A DNA stretch of 64,000 nt, from the NCBI GenBank assembly GCA_963575745.1, contig CAUYUJ010005002.1:1016979-1080978 (forward strand), in the 5' to 3' direction. Each line of letters starts with the position of its first letter. The stretch's first letter is position 1. Both the position numbers and the translations under genes were made by a program. Below are positions 49,761 to 60,300 of this stretch, piece after piece. The notes beneath the pieces are model-generated. The model did no database searches. It saw nothing but the letters and a program-made list of their open reading frames with translations, and was not told where the DNA came from. This stretch comes from Prorocentrum cordatum. Lineage: Eukaryota; Sar; Dinophyceae; Prorocentrales; Prorocentraceae.

Positions 49761-50662
49761 TTGGGATTTGGAGAAAAAACGGGTTTTCAAGATTCTTCAA
49801 ATTGGGACTCCTACTCCCCATCTTCTTGCTCGAGCCTCATCAAGACTTCGGGACTGCATGCAATAATGTTTCGGGAATGCTGTCGAACTCTCTGGCGCTG
49901 TCTTGGTACTCTCTTGGATCGTTTTCGTGTCCTCTTGGTTGCCCTTGAAACAATTTTAGAAATCGAGATCCTATGATCCCATGGGTTGGAGCAGTGGAAT
50001 TTTAGAATTCATTTTTTTCAAATCCGCCCCTGCTTATTTTTGCACGAAGACCCCGAGAGGCATCCCAACAGACCGTGGCCTGCATCCATAACACGTTTAA
50101 CCCACAGCCCAGGCATCACAAGTTGGAAAAAGGGAAGTCCCACCACCCAGTCTTTTTCCAAGTTCGCCCCCTGTCTACTCTTGCACGGGAGACCACAGCT
50201 AAGGCCCCAGAAAAAGGACCCAGGAAGCCTTTGAGGGTCTCAAATCGTTGCGGCAAGTAATGATTTCTGCGTTTCCGCAATTCCCCTTCTATGCGATCCC
50301 GAGACGTGCGCAGGGTCTGCAAGAAAGCCCCTGGATGCAAGCAGCGACAACGATGGTATTCCATGCGTTCGCCCATCAAGCCTAGCTAGAACTTGGGCGC
50401 GTGCGCAGCGCGCATTGATTCTAGTATATATATATATATATATATATATGTTATGATATCTGATTCTAGTGAGAACCGTTCGTCTGCAGATATCACACAA
50501 CGCGCGCACGATCCGCCGCAGTTTTTTTCCCGCGCCCACTGTGGCCGGGCGGCGCGTTCATGCGCGACGCGGCCACCGTGGTCACGTGATAAGCACCCAA
50601 GGAAACGCCGACAACAAAGCTTACAGCAATCTCGGAGGCGCCTACAATTGTTCAGGTGCCAG
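49761..50662. other. Spacer with short repeats and a TA microsatellite
   Basis: A ~45-bp direct repeat with CCGCCCCTG/CGCCCCCTG and TTGCACG landmarks lies at about 50012 and 50149. A 10-bp inverted repeat TTGGAAAAAG/CTTTTTCCAA is at about 50123-50160, and a TA run is at 50424-50449. No gene recognised. Confidence 0.45.
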
Positions 50663-50890
50663 TGCAACGCAGAAGCACTCCCCCCTATGAAACCCAAGTT
50701 TTTCGACGCTCTGCGCTCGAATTCCTTGTTTGAGATTGTCACACGTGCACGTTTGACACGTGCATCTCCTGCAGCCGTTGTGGGTGAAAAAAGGTCATCT
50801 GGGACGGAGGCGTTGCGGGGCCAACCCAAGAGGCCCTGCGGGGCCCAGTCCATTCGGACACGCTGACGCGCCTCCGCGGAGGGTAGCGGA
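50663..50890 (+). repeat. Left LTR of Copia A
   Basis: Starts TGCAACGCAGAAGCAC. It shares GAAACCCAAG, TTGTTTGAGAT, CTGCAGCCG, GGGCCCAGYCCA and CGGAC/GGGCAC plus GACGCGC in order with the right LTR. It may extend to about 50935, where weaker similarity continues. Confidence 0.75.
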
Positions 50891-50966
50891 GCGTGGCTGA
50901 GGAGTGATCGCCCGCTTTGCCCTGGCGATCCTCGGCTGCGCTGCGACGGCGCCGCCTGCCGCGATG

Positions 50967-51940
50967 GAGGCGCTCGCCGAGCGCTCGAGGCTCGCGAGCG
51001 GAGAGGTCGCCCGGCGCAGGGAGGTGTTCGCGGAGAGCGAGAACCTCAGGCGGCGGTTCGGCGCCGCGGCCCAGCGGTTGGCTCAAGGAGAAGTTGAGCG
51101 CATGCGCGGCGCAGCGGCGCCAGCAGAGACGGGTGGCCAGATGGTCGACGCGAGGTTGTTGCACGCGCCGCGAACGTTCACAGGCATGCGATCGGAGTGG
51201 AAGACCAGGTTGTTCGACTTCGAGGCCTGCGCCTACGCTGTCCCCCCCTGACTGGGGGAACTTCTAGCCTCGCGGGCGGCTGACGTTCTGACGGCCAACG
51301 ACGTCCTCGACGCCAAGTTGAACAACCAGCTGTGCTACACCCTGGCCCAATGTGTAGCCAATGTGGAGGTCAGGAAGGCGCCGGGTGGCGACGGACTCGC
51401 AGCGCGGTGGTAACCTCTCAAGGTGCGGCGAAGGAGGCGGACAGGTTCGCGGCCGTGCTGGACCGCATCGTCCACTGCGAGTTCCCTGACCCCGCGGTGG
51501 CCCGCGCGTCGGGGTTCGAGATGTTGGTTCGGGAGTGCACCGACAATGCAGTGGCGACGTTGTCGCGACCAACATGATGCGCGGAGTGGTTATGTTGGGG
51601 ATCGAGAACGATAAACCGACTGACCACCTCAGCTTGAACGCGACGAGGTTGGTCACCCACGACGACCTGAAAGATCTGCTCGGCGCAGCGGAGATGGGCA
51701 TCTGCGGACGCGGGAGGCGACGGAGTCGCCCCCACGCAGGACGACGCGATCGGCAAGGGCGAGGCCGAGGGCGCGAAGGACAAGGCCAACGACGGCAAAT
51801 GGCAAGGCAACGGCAAGGACGAAGGCGACTCCAAGGACAAGAGCCAGGAGACCCGCCCCTGGAACTGCTGCAGCAAGGCTGGACACCTCGCGGCGGACTG
51901 TCGCAGGGAGAAGGCCGACGAGAAGAAATTCAGGGGGGTC
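50967..51940 (+). pseudogene. Gag of Copia A with altered zinc knuckle
   Basis: Structural nucleic-acid-binding protein. The chosen start is ATG 50967 (MEALAERSRL), although the frame is open from 50904. The gag landmark LHAPRTFTGMRSEWKTRLFD lies at about 51158-51217. Frame changes follow: ELLASRAADVLTANDVLDAKL, then AAVLDRIVHCEF, then GIENDKPTDHLSLNATRLV (about 51600). The knuckle at about 51871-51912 reads WNCCSKAGHLAADC. The first zinc Cys of the CxxCxxxGHxxxxC pattern is Trp (TGC to TGG), so binding is probably lost. Stops occur at 51249 and elsewhere. Confidence 0.7.
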
Positions 51941-52052
51941 TCGGTGCCGACGGAGGCGCCCAGCGGCCAGCAGCCAGCCGCGCAGCTCAGCAGGGGCCAG
52001 CTGCGGGGCAACCGCGCTGGGTCGCAGTCGAGTCCCGCCCCGACCCCGGACC

Positions 52053-52550
52053 TTGGACGCGGCGCATGTCGCGGCGGTCCTGTCCCAGATGCAGCTCCAG
52101 CAGCAGAGGAGCTCTGCCCCTGCGGCTTCGGCTGTCCAGATCTCGAACATTAGCGTCGGATGGGGCGCGAACGTCCCGGCGCCCGAGGAGCACCGCCGGC
52201 AGGTCGGCGTGACCTGCGAGACCCTGCAGCGCGACGCGCTCCCCGTGGCTGTCGAAGAGATGGCGGAGTTCGACTGGGCGCTCTTCGACGCGGGCTCGGG
52301 CCTGACGACGCGCCCCAAGGACTTGGCGAACAGCGCGGACATGTTGCCGCCTGAGAGCCCGCCCCTTCGCGAGTTGGCGACGGGCGACGAGGTCCAGTCG
52401 ATGGGCGCGAGGGTCGTCTCAGCCGAGAGCGACGGAGCGCCGCTGCAGATCGAGTTCCAGGCGACGAGCGCGGAGCGCGCGATCGTGGGCGCCGACGCCT
52501 TCACAGAGGGCGGCCGCGTTCCCAATCCTGGGAAGGGCCCCTCCCCCTGA
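52053..52550 (+). pseudogene. Aspartic protease region of Copia A
   Basis: The 165-codon frame from ATG 52053 includes FDWALFDAGSGLTTRP at about 52269-52316, where the retropepsin signature would be D-T/S-G-S; the Thr is replaced by Ala (A-to-G at the first codon base). Distal ESDGAPLQIEFQATS fits the flap-to-second-strand region of dinoflagellate Copia proteases. The catalytic Asp itself is kept. The frame ends at a stop at 52548. Confidence 0.65.
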
Positions 52551-52654
52551 CCGACGGCCGCAATGTCAAGCGGCGCTGGGGCGGCGGGACCTCCTGCCCG
52601 AGAACCAGGAGGCCGACCTAGAACGTCGACGAGCCGATCTACGCCAACCCCGTC

Positions 52655-53240
52655 TTGCCGAAAACCGAAGCCAGAGCTGCGCCGCGCGAGGCCCCTGCTC
52701 ATGAAGGAGACGCAGATCCGGGCGCCGCAGCTTCGAGCTCGGCCGCAGCGTTGCCGCCGCCGCCGCCGCGGGTCGCAGGCGGCGCTCGGGGCCAGCCTGG
52801 CCAGGAGGAAGACCAGCGAGAGGGAGTTCGACGGCGGCGAGGAGAGGGTGCTCCACTGAAGGTTCCTCTAGAGGCCGCGGCGGCGAAGGCCCGAGGGGTT
52901 CCCGCGCTGCCAGACCGAGCGGTTCGCGATCAGCACCGACTCACCAACTGGCTGTTTCGCGCGTGGTGCTGGTTCTGCTTCGTGGCCCGCGGACAGGAAG
53001 ATCCCCGCGCGCGCCTGGCAGGCCGTGGCCGCCTGATCCCGCCGGTCTGCGTCGATTATTTGTTTTTGGGGGATGTCGAGGGAGAGCCGCTCGCCGTCCA
53101 CAGCGCCCTGGAGTGCCAGTCGGGCGTCATCGAGTGCGCCCATCTGACCGTGGATGGGACCTGTGGACTACGCGATTACGCCCACGCCGACTGGAAGCCG
53201 ACGCGCCTCCTGAGCCCGCGCACAAGAATCAGCCCGCCCA
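52655..53240 (+). pseudogene. Integrase N-terminal part of Copia A
   Basis: In one frame an acidic/Pro-Ala-rich linker precedes the zinc region RLTNWLFRAWCWFCFVARGQED at about 52937-53002, in which the CxxC pair is present and the second His of HxxxH is Asn. PPVCVDYLFLGD (about 53039) contains the first catalytic Asp of the DDE core. The second Asp and Glu are absent: the frame passes into RT-linker sequence after about 53230, so most of the core was deleted. Confidence 0.65.
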
Positions 53241-53249
53241 GCACGGAAT

Positions 53250-53859
53250 GGAGATGGGAATGGTCGAGGCGAAGTGGGGCCGCGCGCTGCTGGATGGAGG
53301 GGGCCAAACACAGGCAGAGCAGATCGGAGGCCTTCTCATCAACGCGGCAATAGCGATCATCGCCTTGGTGTGCGATGCCACGCCCATCGATGGCCTGTCA
53401 GCGCGAGCCGAGCAGGAGCTCCGCGGCCGCGCGGCGACCTACCAGGACGTCTGCGGCGCGAGGCCAGGCGAGAAGCTGAGCCCGGGCATGGCCAAGCGAG
53501 GCAGGGGGACCGAGCGAAAGCCGATGGAGGAGTTCAAAGTCTTCGACAGTCTTCCGCAGCACCTCGCGAAGGGCAAGCGCGTCCGCGAGCGCCAGCTGGA
53601 GCGCGCCATGCATGGCACGAGGGGGGCTTCGTTCCCCTTCCAGAACTTGATCATGGAGGTCATGGAGAAGGGCGGCTTCGTTACGGTCAAGGTGGCGTTT
53701 CAGGTGTACTTCCACATGGAGAGGGAGCTGATGGTCATCGTCCATGGCGGCGGCTATCTGTCTGGAGGGAGGATGGCTTCCCTGGGCTGGCTCGACGACC
53801 TGATCAAGGGACACTTCAAGGTCAAGATGATGCCACGGGTCGGCAACCCTCGGCAATGA
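53250..53859 (+). pseudogene. Reverse transcriptase of Copia A, internally deleted
   Basis: Frame from 53247 to TGA 53857-53859. The N-terminal piece TERKPMEEFKVFDSLPQHL then RVRERQ matches the family start. It passes directly into ERAMHGTRGASFPFQNL (normally YGTRDAPxxWQ), so motifs A and B in the palm are missing. The catalytic box VIVHGGGYLSGG at about 53739-53770 has Gly-Gly in place of Asp-Asp (GAC GAC to GGC GGC). LGWLDDLIKGHFKVKMMPRVG closes the domain. It cannot polymerise. Confidence 0.75.
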
Positions 53860-54206
53860 CGAGTCGAGCCAGGGAACTTCCCCGGGAGGACTGTCACGTG
53901 GTGCCCGGAGGGCTTCTGCACCCAGCGCGACCGCAAGAATGTTGGGATCCTGGTTAGCACCAGCTCAACAGGAAGGTCGGCGAGAGTAGCACCACCGTGC
54001 GGACGATCACGCCCTCGTCCAAGACCGCTGGCAGGTTCTGCATAGGCGGTCGGCCGCTTAGCCCATGGCGGAGCACGCAGCTGCGCGCCGCAGCATGGCC
54101 CCCACAGCCACGCACGCAGCCCACGATAGCGTCGACGTTCAGCAGGCCGTGCCTCAGGAGGTTCATGACGGCCGCCACTTAGCACCAGTGGCTTCTACTG
54201 CAGCGC

Positions 54207-54720
54207 ATGGCGAGCTACCTGGGGCAGCGCCCGCAGCTCGAGCTGTTCTCCGAGTCCCATAGGATGTCCAAAGGGATCGTGGCGGAGGTCGACAGCGACT
54301 GGGCCTCCGAGCCTGGGCGGGGATCCGTGGACGGCGGCGTCCTGTTCATCGGATCGCACCGCATCGACAGCTGGAGCGGTCAGCAGGGCAACCGCGCGCT
54401 GAGCATCGCGGGGGCGGAGTTCAAGGGTGCTGTGAACGTTTCAGCCAGGGGCATCTGGTTGAAGAACTTGCTGCTGGAGACGGGGATCGACATGATGCTG
54501 CAGGTCAACACTGGCAGCTCTGGGGCCCAGGGCGTCGCATCGCGTCTTGGACGCGGGAAGGTTCGACACTTGGAGACGAAGTATCTCTGGGCGCAAGAGA
54601 AGATCGGGGGCGAGACGACGTCGATGGCGAAGACCCGCGCGGACGTCAACAGGGCGGACATGCAAACCAAATCGCTCGAGGAACCCAAATTCATGACGCT
54701 GCTGGCGACGTTTCCACTTT
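54207..54720 (+). pseudogene. RNase H of Copia A
   Basis: From ATG 54207: AEVDSDWASEPGRGSVDGGV (first catalytic Asp kept), IDSWSGQQGNRALSIAGAEF (catalytic Glu region; one Glu is Gly), QVNTGSSGAQGVASRLGRG (Asp of DSS is Gly), KVRHLETKYLWAQEKIGGE, and VNRADMQTKSLEEPKFM. This is a nearly complete Ty1/Copia RNase H in a single frame, the longest intact stretch of the element. The frame then continues into Arg-rich sequence to 54935 without a domain. Confidence 0.8.
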
Positions 54721-55383
54721 GGGCGCCGCCCCCAAGGGCGCGCGCAGGCGTTCGGGGCGCTGCTGGCGGCGACGCTACCCAGAGGAGCCCGATGAGCCAG
54801 ACAGTTGGCCCGGGCCAGCCACGCGGCCATGGTCGCGGCAGATCTGGGCGACGGTCATCGCGGCCATGTGCGTATCGACGTTGGCGTTTTCGTTCTTGTC
54901 CGCATGGATCGGGCATCACATCTACAAGTTTCTGATGAAGTTCGCGAAAGGTCCCTGTGGGCAGATCGGCGAGGAGGAGCAGCCCGCGCCAGCGGGCCGC
55001 GAGCTGGCCCTCGTTCCCCAGGGACTCACGAGCAGGCGCGCCCAGAGGATGCCCAACAAGCAGTGCTGAACGGGGAGCGCCGCGGATCTCCGCGAGGAGC
55101 GCCTGCGGCCGGGCATCTACCACGGACAGTTGAAGGCCCAGATGATCGTGGACCTGCTGCTCGGAGCAGGCCGCAGGTGAGCCGCGGCGTACCGCGCCGC
55201 CCTGCATTGGCGCGCAGCCTCTGCTCGCGTCTCTCGCTTGAAAAGGGGCAAGCCCAGCGCCGGGGCGATCGACAAGTCCGAGGGCGCAGGATCCAGGTTG
55301 AGTTGTGGCTAGAGTCTCTCTGGGCGGCTTCTGCTTTGTGATGGGGGCCCGGGCTGAGACCTGGGCCCGGGGGGAATGCGGAA

Positions 55384-55620
55384 TGCAGCGCAGAATCACA
55401 CACACCCCCGAAACCCAAGGCTGTCGCTCCTATGCGTTCGAGTTGCCTGTTTGAGATGATGTCGCGCGCATGTGTGACGTGCGTGTATTCTGCAGCCGCG
55501 ATGGCTCTGGCGCCCCGAGGTGAAAAGGTCACGTGAGACGGAGGCCTTGCGGGGCCCAGCCCAGGAGGCCGAGGCCCTGCGGGGCCCGGCCCACCCGGGC
55601 ACGCCGACGCGCTACAGCGG
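55384..55620 (+). repeat. Right LTR of Copia A
   Basis: Starts TGCAGCGCAGAATCAC. It aligns in order with the left LTR (GAAACCCAAGG, CCTGTTTGAGATGA, CTGCAGCCG, AAAAGGTCA, GGGGCCCAGCCCA, CGACGCGC). It may extend to about 55670. Confidence 0.75.
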
Positions 55621-55675
55621 AGCCAGGAGGGGCGCAGTTCGTGATTGTTGCGCGTCCTGATGGCCAGAATCGCGC

Positions 55676-58600
55676 CTGCAAACATACCGGGCGCCTACAA
55701 CATGTTCTTGAATGCCTGCCATTGTTTCTAGCGCGACGAGTGAGCAGTTATTATGTGGGCCCGTTTGGGCCTCCCGCCACATTTGTTTCAAGCAGCGGTC
55801 GTTCGGCGCCGCGCCCCCCCCCCCTGTCCGACCGCGCGGCCGCGTCGCGTGACTTGGCCCGCGCGCGCCACGCAATGCAACCCGCGGCTCAAATTTAAAT
55901 CAACTATTGCTTGGCTGCGCTGTCTTTGTTGCAGGCCCTTTCGGTGGTTACTGTGTGCTGCAGGAAGAAGAAGAAGTTGTGACGCTTGCGGGCCTTCCAT
56001 CATCGGCCCGTCACGCCCTGCCCTGCCTGGCTTTGCCGCATTCTGTCTGTGGCCATCGAACGCTTGGCCTGGCCCCGAGGATTGCCCTGCATGCAGCCGC
56101 GCCCCTTCGCCCCCCAGGGCGACTCTCCACGTTTCGAACACTTCGGCCTGCCCTGCCCCCGGGGAGGCTAGGCCCCCCCCTCCCTCAGCGGTGCACTTGC
56201 CCCTTGTCTGCGTGGCAGCTGGCGCGGGTTCAGGGGCCGTCGCTGGCCGTTTCATCGCCGAGTGCAGTCTGTGCAGCTGGTGCGTTTCTTGTTTGACTAT
56301 CGCGAAGTTGCCGGCTGCGCCGCGGCGCTGTCGGCATCTTTTGGCTGCTTGGGGCTCGGCCCCTGCCCCGCGGTGGCAGCCCCCGGCGGCGTCCCGGCTG
56401 CCTCCTCGCCCTCGTCGCGTCGCTCCTGCCCCTGGTCTGGTGCCGCTGGCGGTTGCCACCGCGCTTCGCCTTGCACCTGGCGCTGCCTCTCCTCGGCCCC
56501 GCGGAGCTGGCACTTCTGTGTCGCATCGTGGCGGTGCTGGGCGGGCGCGCTCCGTCGCCCCCCGGGCTGCCCTGAGCGCCGGTTCTCCATCGGCACTGCC
56601 TCTGGCCTTGCGGGCGATGTCATTTCCGCCGACGCGACGTCTGGCTCTGACAGGGTCGCTGTCAGCCGCGCCACCGCCACTCGCTGCGCCTGCCCGCGGG
56701 CGCGGTCTATCTCGGCCTGCGGAGCGCGCGTTGCCTGCCTGCGGCCCGTCGTGGAGTCGCTGGCCACGCTGCTGCACAGTCGGCCTCCGCGGGCAGCCTG
56801 GGCGCGGTCCGGTCGGCCCCCCAGCACCCCTCGCGCCGCCTGGCGCGTCGCCCCTTCCTCCCTCCGCCCCGCCCCTCTGTTCTCCCTGTGCTGGTGCCCA
56901 GGGTCGTCGACAGGGGGGGTCGTTGGGTCGTTGACGTCGCCCCCCCCCATCCTTCCCCCGGTTTCGGGTTCGCCCCGGTCCTTGGGCGTCGCCACTACCT
57001 TGCCTCCCTGCTGCCGTGCTCTTCCAGGTCGTCCACCTGGGTGCTGGCGCTGAACACTTTCGGCCCTTCCGCCGCATCGAGCTACTCCTTGCCAGCTTGG
57101 GGCAAATCCCCACCCCTATGACTGGCATCGCCATCTCGATGGCGATCTTAAGGATTCCTTCAGTTTTCGAAGGCGCATCCCTAAGATTGTCATCGCCATC
57201 TGGCTTGCCAAGCTTAAGGGTATCGAGAGTGGTTGACCCCTACAGCCTGCGGCGCTGCATGTGCATGGCTGTTGTGCACCTGTTTTTTTCTGCCCGTGCA
57301 ACCGCTCGCGGGTTGCCATCCATCGGCGCACGCCCAGCTGTAATCCACGCAGCGCATCCCACGAACGCCGCTTTCGCTGAGTTGGACCAGCCGGCTGCGA
57401 AGCAAAGTTGTGCAAATCTTACACGTTCATTATTTCCTGCGTTAATGGTGCGGCGGCCGCCTTCGCTTCGCACCCTTACGTGGGTCGCGAGGGAGAATGT
57501 CTCATGCATTGCTCACGTCTCCTGCATTCGGCGCTTGGGTGCCATGGCCTACCCGGTCTTTTCCACGCGCAGCCGCGGTCTCGCGAACTGCGCGCGTCTG
57601 CTTGCATCTAGACCCCCCATCTGCAACGACAGGTGGTAATTGAGCTAAATGCGCCCCGCCTTAGTACTCGCGGCGGTGCTTTCGCCGTGTCGCTAGCGGG
57701 AAATTGTGCGTGCGTGCACGTGTGTGTGTGTCGTGCAGTTCCAGGTCCGATGGCGTCGCGCTGCTTCGCATTTCGCGTCGCCGCCACGCTGGCTGGTCTG
57801 GCAGCCTGACAGTTCTTCTCCGCTCCACTGGCTAGTGAACACTTGGGCTTCAACTCCCGGCGTCGCGCCTACGCTCCGCAGGATGGTTGGCCGTTGCTTC
57901 TTGCTTTCAAAGTGCTCCACTTCTCCCGCCACCCATCTGCATGGCCGTGGCTGGATCATTTCATCATGGCGCGCTCGATTAAGTTCGTTCGCACTTGGCA
58001 CTTCCGCCTGCCGACCGCGCTTGAGGCCCCCCTGCGCCGCCGGCTTGAAAGTGCGTGTATGTGCTGCCTTCTCCCCCATCCTGGGCGCGTGCCCCATGTT
58101 TCCCAGGGCGCGCGTTTACTTGACTCACTGGTGGATATTGGACATCTTGCCCTCGCGGGTCCAGTTCACACGTTCTCGTTGCTCGCGGCACTCATATGTC
58201 CCGCCAGTGTCGCTGCCTGCCGCTCACCTTCGCCCGTTTCGTACCCGGAAATCCACGGCTTCGGTTTGAGCACGGTCGCCGCACGTGCGATTGCAACGCG
58301 CGCCAACGCAGCCCGCATGCATCTGACCTATCAGTGTTGCAACGTCTTGGGGTGGGTGGGGGGAATGAGTGCGTGTGTTCGTTTGTATTTCAGCATGCGT
58401 TTACATTTGTGTTGGTCCGCATTCCGCAAGAAACAACTGTTGAACGCGTCAAATGGCGTCAAGTGACGGGCCCAACGTTTTTATGTGGATGTTGCGTTGC
58501 CGTGGATTTCGATGGATCGTATCAAGCACCCACGCATTCGAGGGCAGGGGCGAAATAATATTCAGCTTGCGATGGCGATTTGAGTTTTGATTGTGAAGCG

Positions 58601-58735
58601 TCCGCGCTTCTACATGCGAGAGCAATGGCGTGCGATGGCGCGAGGCCTGCTGATATTGACAGGCGACGACGCGCGCCTGGCAAATTTCCCGGACACTGCT
58701 TGCACTCTGGGTTTGTTATTTATGGTCTAAGGAAC
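55676..58735. other. Unassigned GC-rich region
   Basis: Long frames overlap on opposite strands: 393 codons plus (55753-56934), 448 codons minus (57134-55788) and 232 codons minus (56995-56297). All are Ala/Arg/Pro/Gly-rich without recognised motifs, as expected from stop-poor composition. The 232-codon minus frame has the most protein-like stretch (EIDRARGQAQRVAVARL, Ser/Glu/Asp-rich after it) and is the only one I would retest. From 57.1 to 58.6 kb no gene is recognised. Confidence 0.3.
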
Positions 58736-58970
58736 GGGGCCTTGGTGTCGATCTGGCGTCTCCATGGTTGCCGTCGCCGCCTAGTCGCCTCCCGTCGTCT
58801 GGGCCTGTTTCGGTCTGGCGGTTCCGTGCTTGCCGTCGCCGCCCCGTCGCCTCCTTGTCGCCGCCCGTCGTCTGGGCGTGGGTGTCCGTCTGGCGGTTCC
58901 GCGCTCGCCGTCGCCGCCCCGTCGCATCCGTCGCCGCCCCGTCGCCGCCTCGCATCTGTTGCTTTACAAG
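58736..58970. repeat. GTCGCCGCC-rich tandem repeat (~68-bp unit)
   Basis: Two clear units, about 58794-58862 and 58863-58930, sharing CGTCGTCTGGGC, GTCTGGCGGTTCCG and GCCGTCGCCGCCCCGTCGC, with a degenerate third unit before them and GTCGCCGCC triplets after. Confidence 0.75.
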
Positions 58971-59039
58971 GGGAATTTGGAACTGCCGCCCCCCCAGGGT
59001 TTACCGTCCACCGTGAGGATGTGTAATTTACAATTGAAT

Positions 59040-59925
59040 GCGCCCCACCCTACATTCGAAATGTGAACTCATACTACCCCAGCCCAGCCACTATCGACAC
59101 CCCCTTGTCATCCATGGCAGATATCACTATACGCGGGCACCCGTTTGTCAACAATCAAGAGTTTTTTTTCAATCATCTGTTGCAAACGACGGGGCGAAGT
59201 GTACACGCGCGCGCCATCGCGCGCGCATGCCGGAATTCGTTTGAAAATTCTGTTTCGCAGGGTTTTCAACATCGATTGTCCCGAACACATATACACATTT
59301 TTTCAACCAAAATGAATCTGCGCGTTCGCTCTTGCGACCAAGCTGGCCTCTTGCGCGCGCGTGCTGGAATCATTCGAGTGCCCTTGCGCGCGTGCTGGGG
59401 GGGGCACGATCCTTTTTCGGATGATACCATGCGAGCCACTCGCACCCGTCGGCCGCGCGCGCATGTCGAAATCGCTTCAAAGATGTCATCACCGACGCAT
59501 GGACACCATCATTGTCCTCGGCCTGGTCAGTATTGGCGCCGTCATTGGTCTTGCCGTCGTCATCACCATTTACGTCCTCAGTGTCGCTATAATACGACCT
59601 CACCGCGTCTGCTGTCGTCGACGTCGCCATGACACCGCGCCCGCCCGAGTCACCGGCTCGCACTGAAGTGCCCGCGCGTCGGCGCGGGTGCTGATACGCG
59701 CTAGGAATTCCCAGGCGGTCAGCGCCACCGCGGCCGCGGCGGTCGCGCCAGACTGGCTGGCCGCTCCGCGCGCGAGAATGCACGCGCTAGTGCGGCCGCA
59801 GCGGTGTGCCTACCGGCGCCAACCGATCATCGCAATCGCCGCCGCTTGGGATTTGCAAGCCAGGTTGCGGGTGGGTGGGTGGGATGATTTTGCGATCAAT
59901 GGATTTGTCAACCTCAAATTCGGCA
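59040..59925 (-). repeat. Composite repeat CR1, copy F (inverted)
   Basis: Reverse-complement copy of the 15-21 kb family. On the minus strand it reads head (ATCCCACCCACCCACCCGCA, ACCTGGCTTGCAAATCCC), GACGATG-type body and GCATGCGCGCGCGATGGCGC module, and the tail GGGGGTGTCGATAGTGGCTG closes at about 59090. The shared acidic frame (minus, 59783-59370) keeps TDQAEDNDGVHASVMTSLK and RHARAADGCEWLAWYH. Confidence 0.75.
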
Positions 59926-60300
59926 GGGTGGGTTGCACCGCGTATATTGGCCCACGTATACTGCACCACATCGGTTGCACCGCATTTATTGCACCAAGTG
60001 GATTGCACCGCACTGGTTGCACCACGTATACATCACAACATAGAGCGCACCACGTATTTTGCACCACCCATTTAGCATGGACCACACAAAAAAATCACCA
60101 CATAAACTGCACGACATAAATTGCCCTATCGTAATTGCAAGCCATCCTTTGCACAACATAGATCGCACGGCATATGCTGCACAACACCATTGGCACAACA
60201 TAAACCGCACTACGCAATTTGCTCCAGATAGTTTGCAATCCATAGTATGTGCCCCATATACTACCCCTCGCAGATTGCACAACATACTTTGCTAGAAGCA
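59926..60300 (-). repeat. 14-bp satellite, inverted copy
   Basis: About 25 imperfect units of TTGCACCACGTATA, the complement of the 14-mer at 14440-15115. It lies on the same side of CR1 copy F as the direct satellite does of copy A, confirming that satellite and CR1 body travel together. Confidence 0.8.

Larger units (their letters stand above)
50663..55620 (+). mobile_element. Copia A: LTR retrotransposon, decayed
   Basis: A 5-kb element with direct LTRs (50663-50890 and 55384-55620) enclosing gag, protease, integrase, reverse transcriptase and RNase H in the Ty1/Copia order (integrase before RT). A purine-rich GGGCCCGGGGGGAATGCGGA just before the right LTR is a plausible polypurine tract. 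The LTRs differ at roughly a quarter of positions with indels, which points to an old insertion. Internal deletions remove the integrase core and the RT palm, and stops or frameshifts occur in every domain. Confidence 0.8.

Noticed and set aside
55753-57134. 393-codon plus and 448-codon minus frames as genes
   Set aside because: They overlap on opposite strands, are extremely Ala/Arg/Pro/Gly-rich, and no motif is recognisable. High GC explains the lack of stops.
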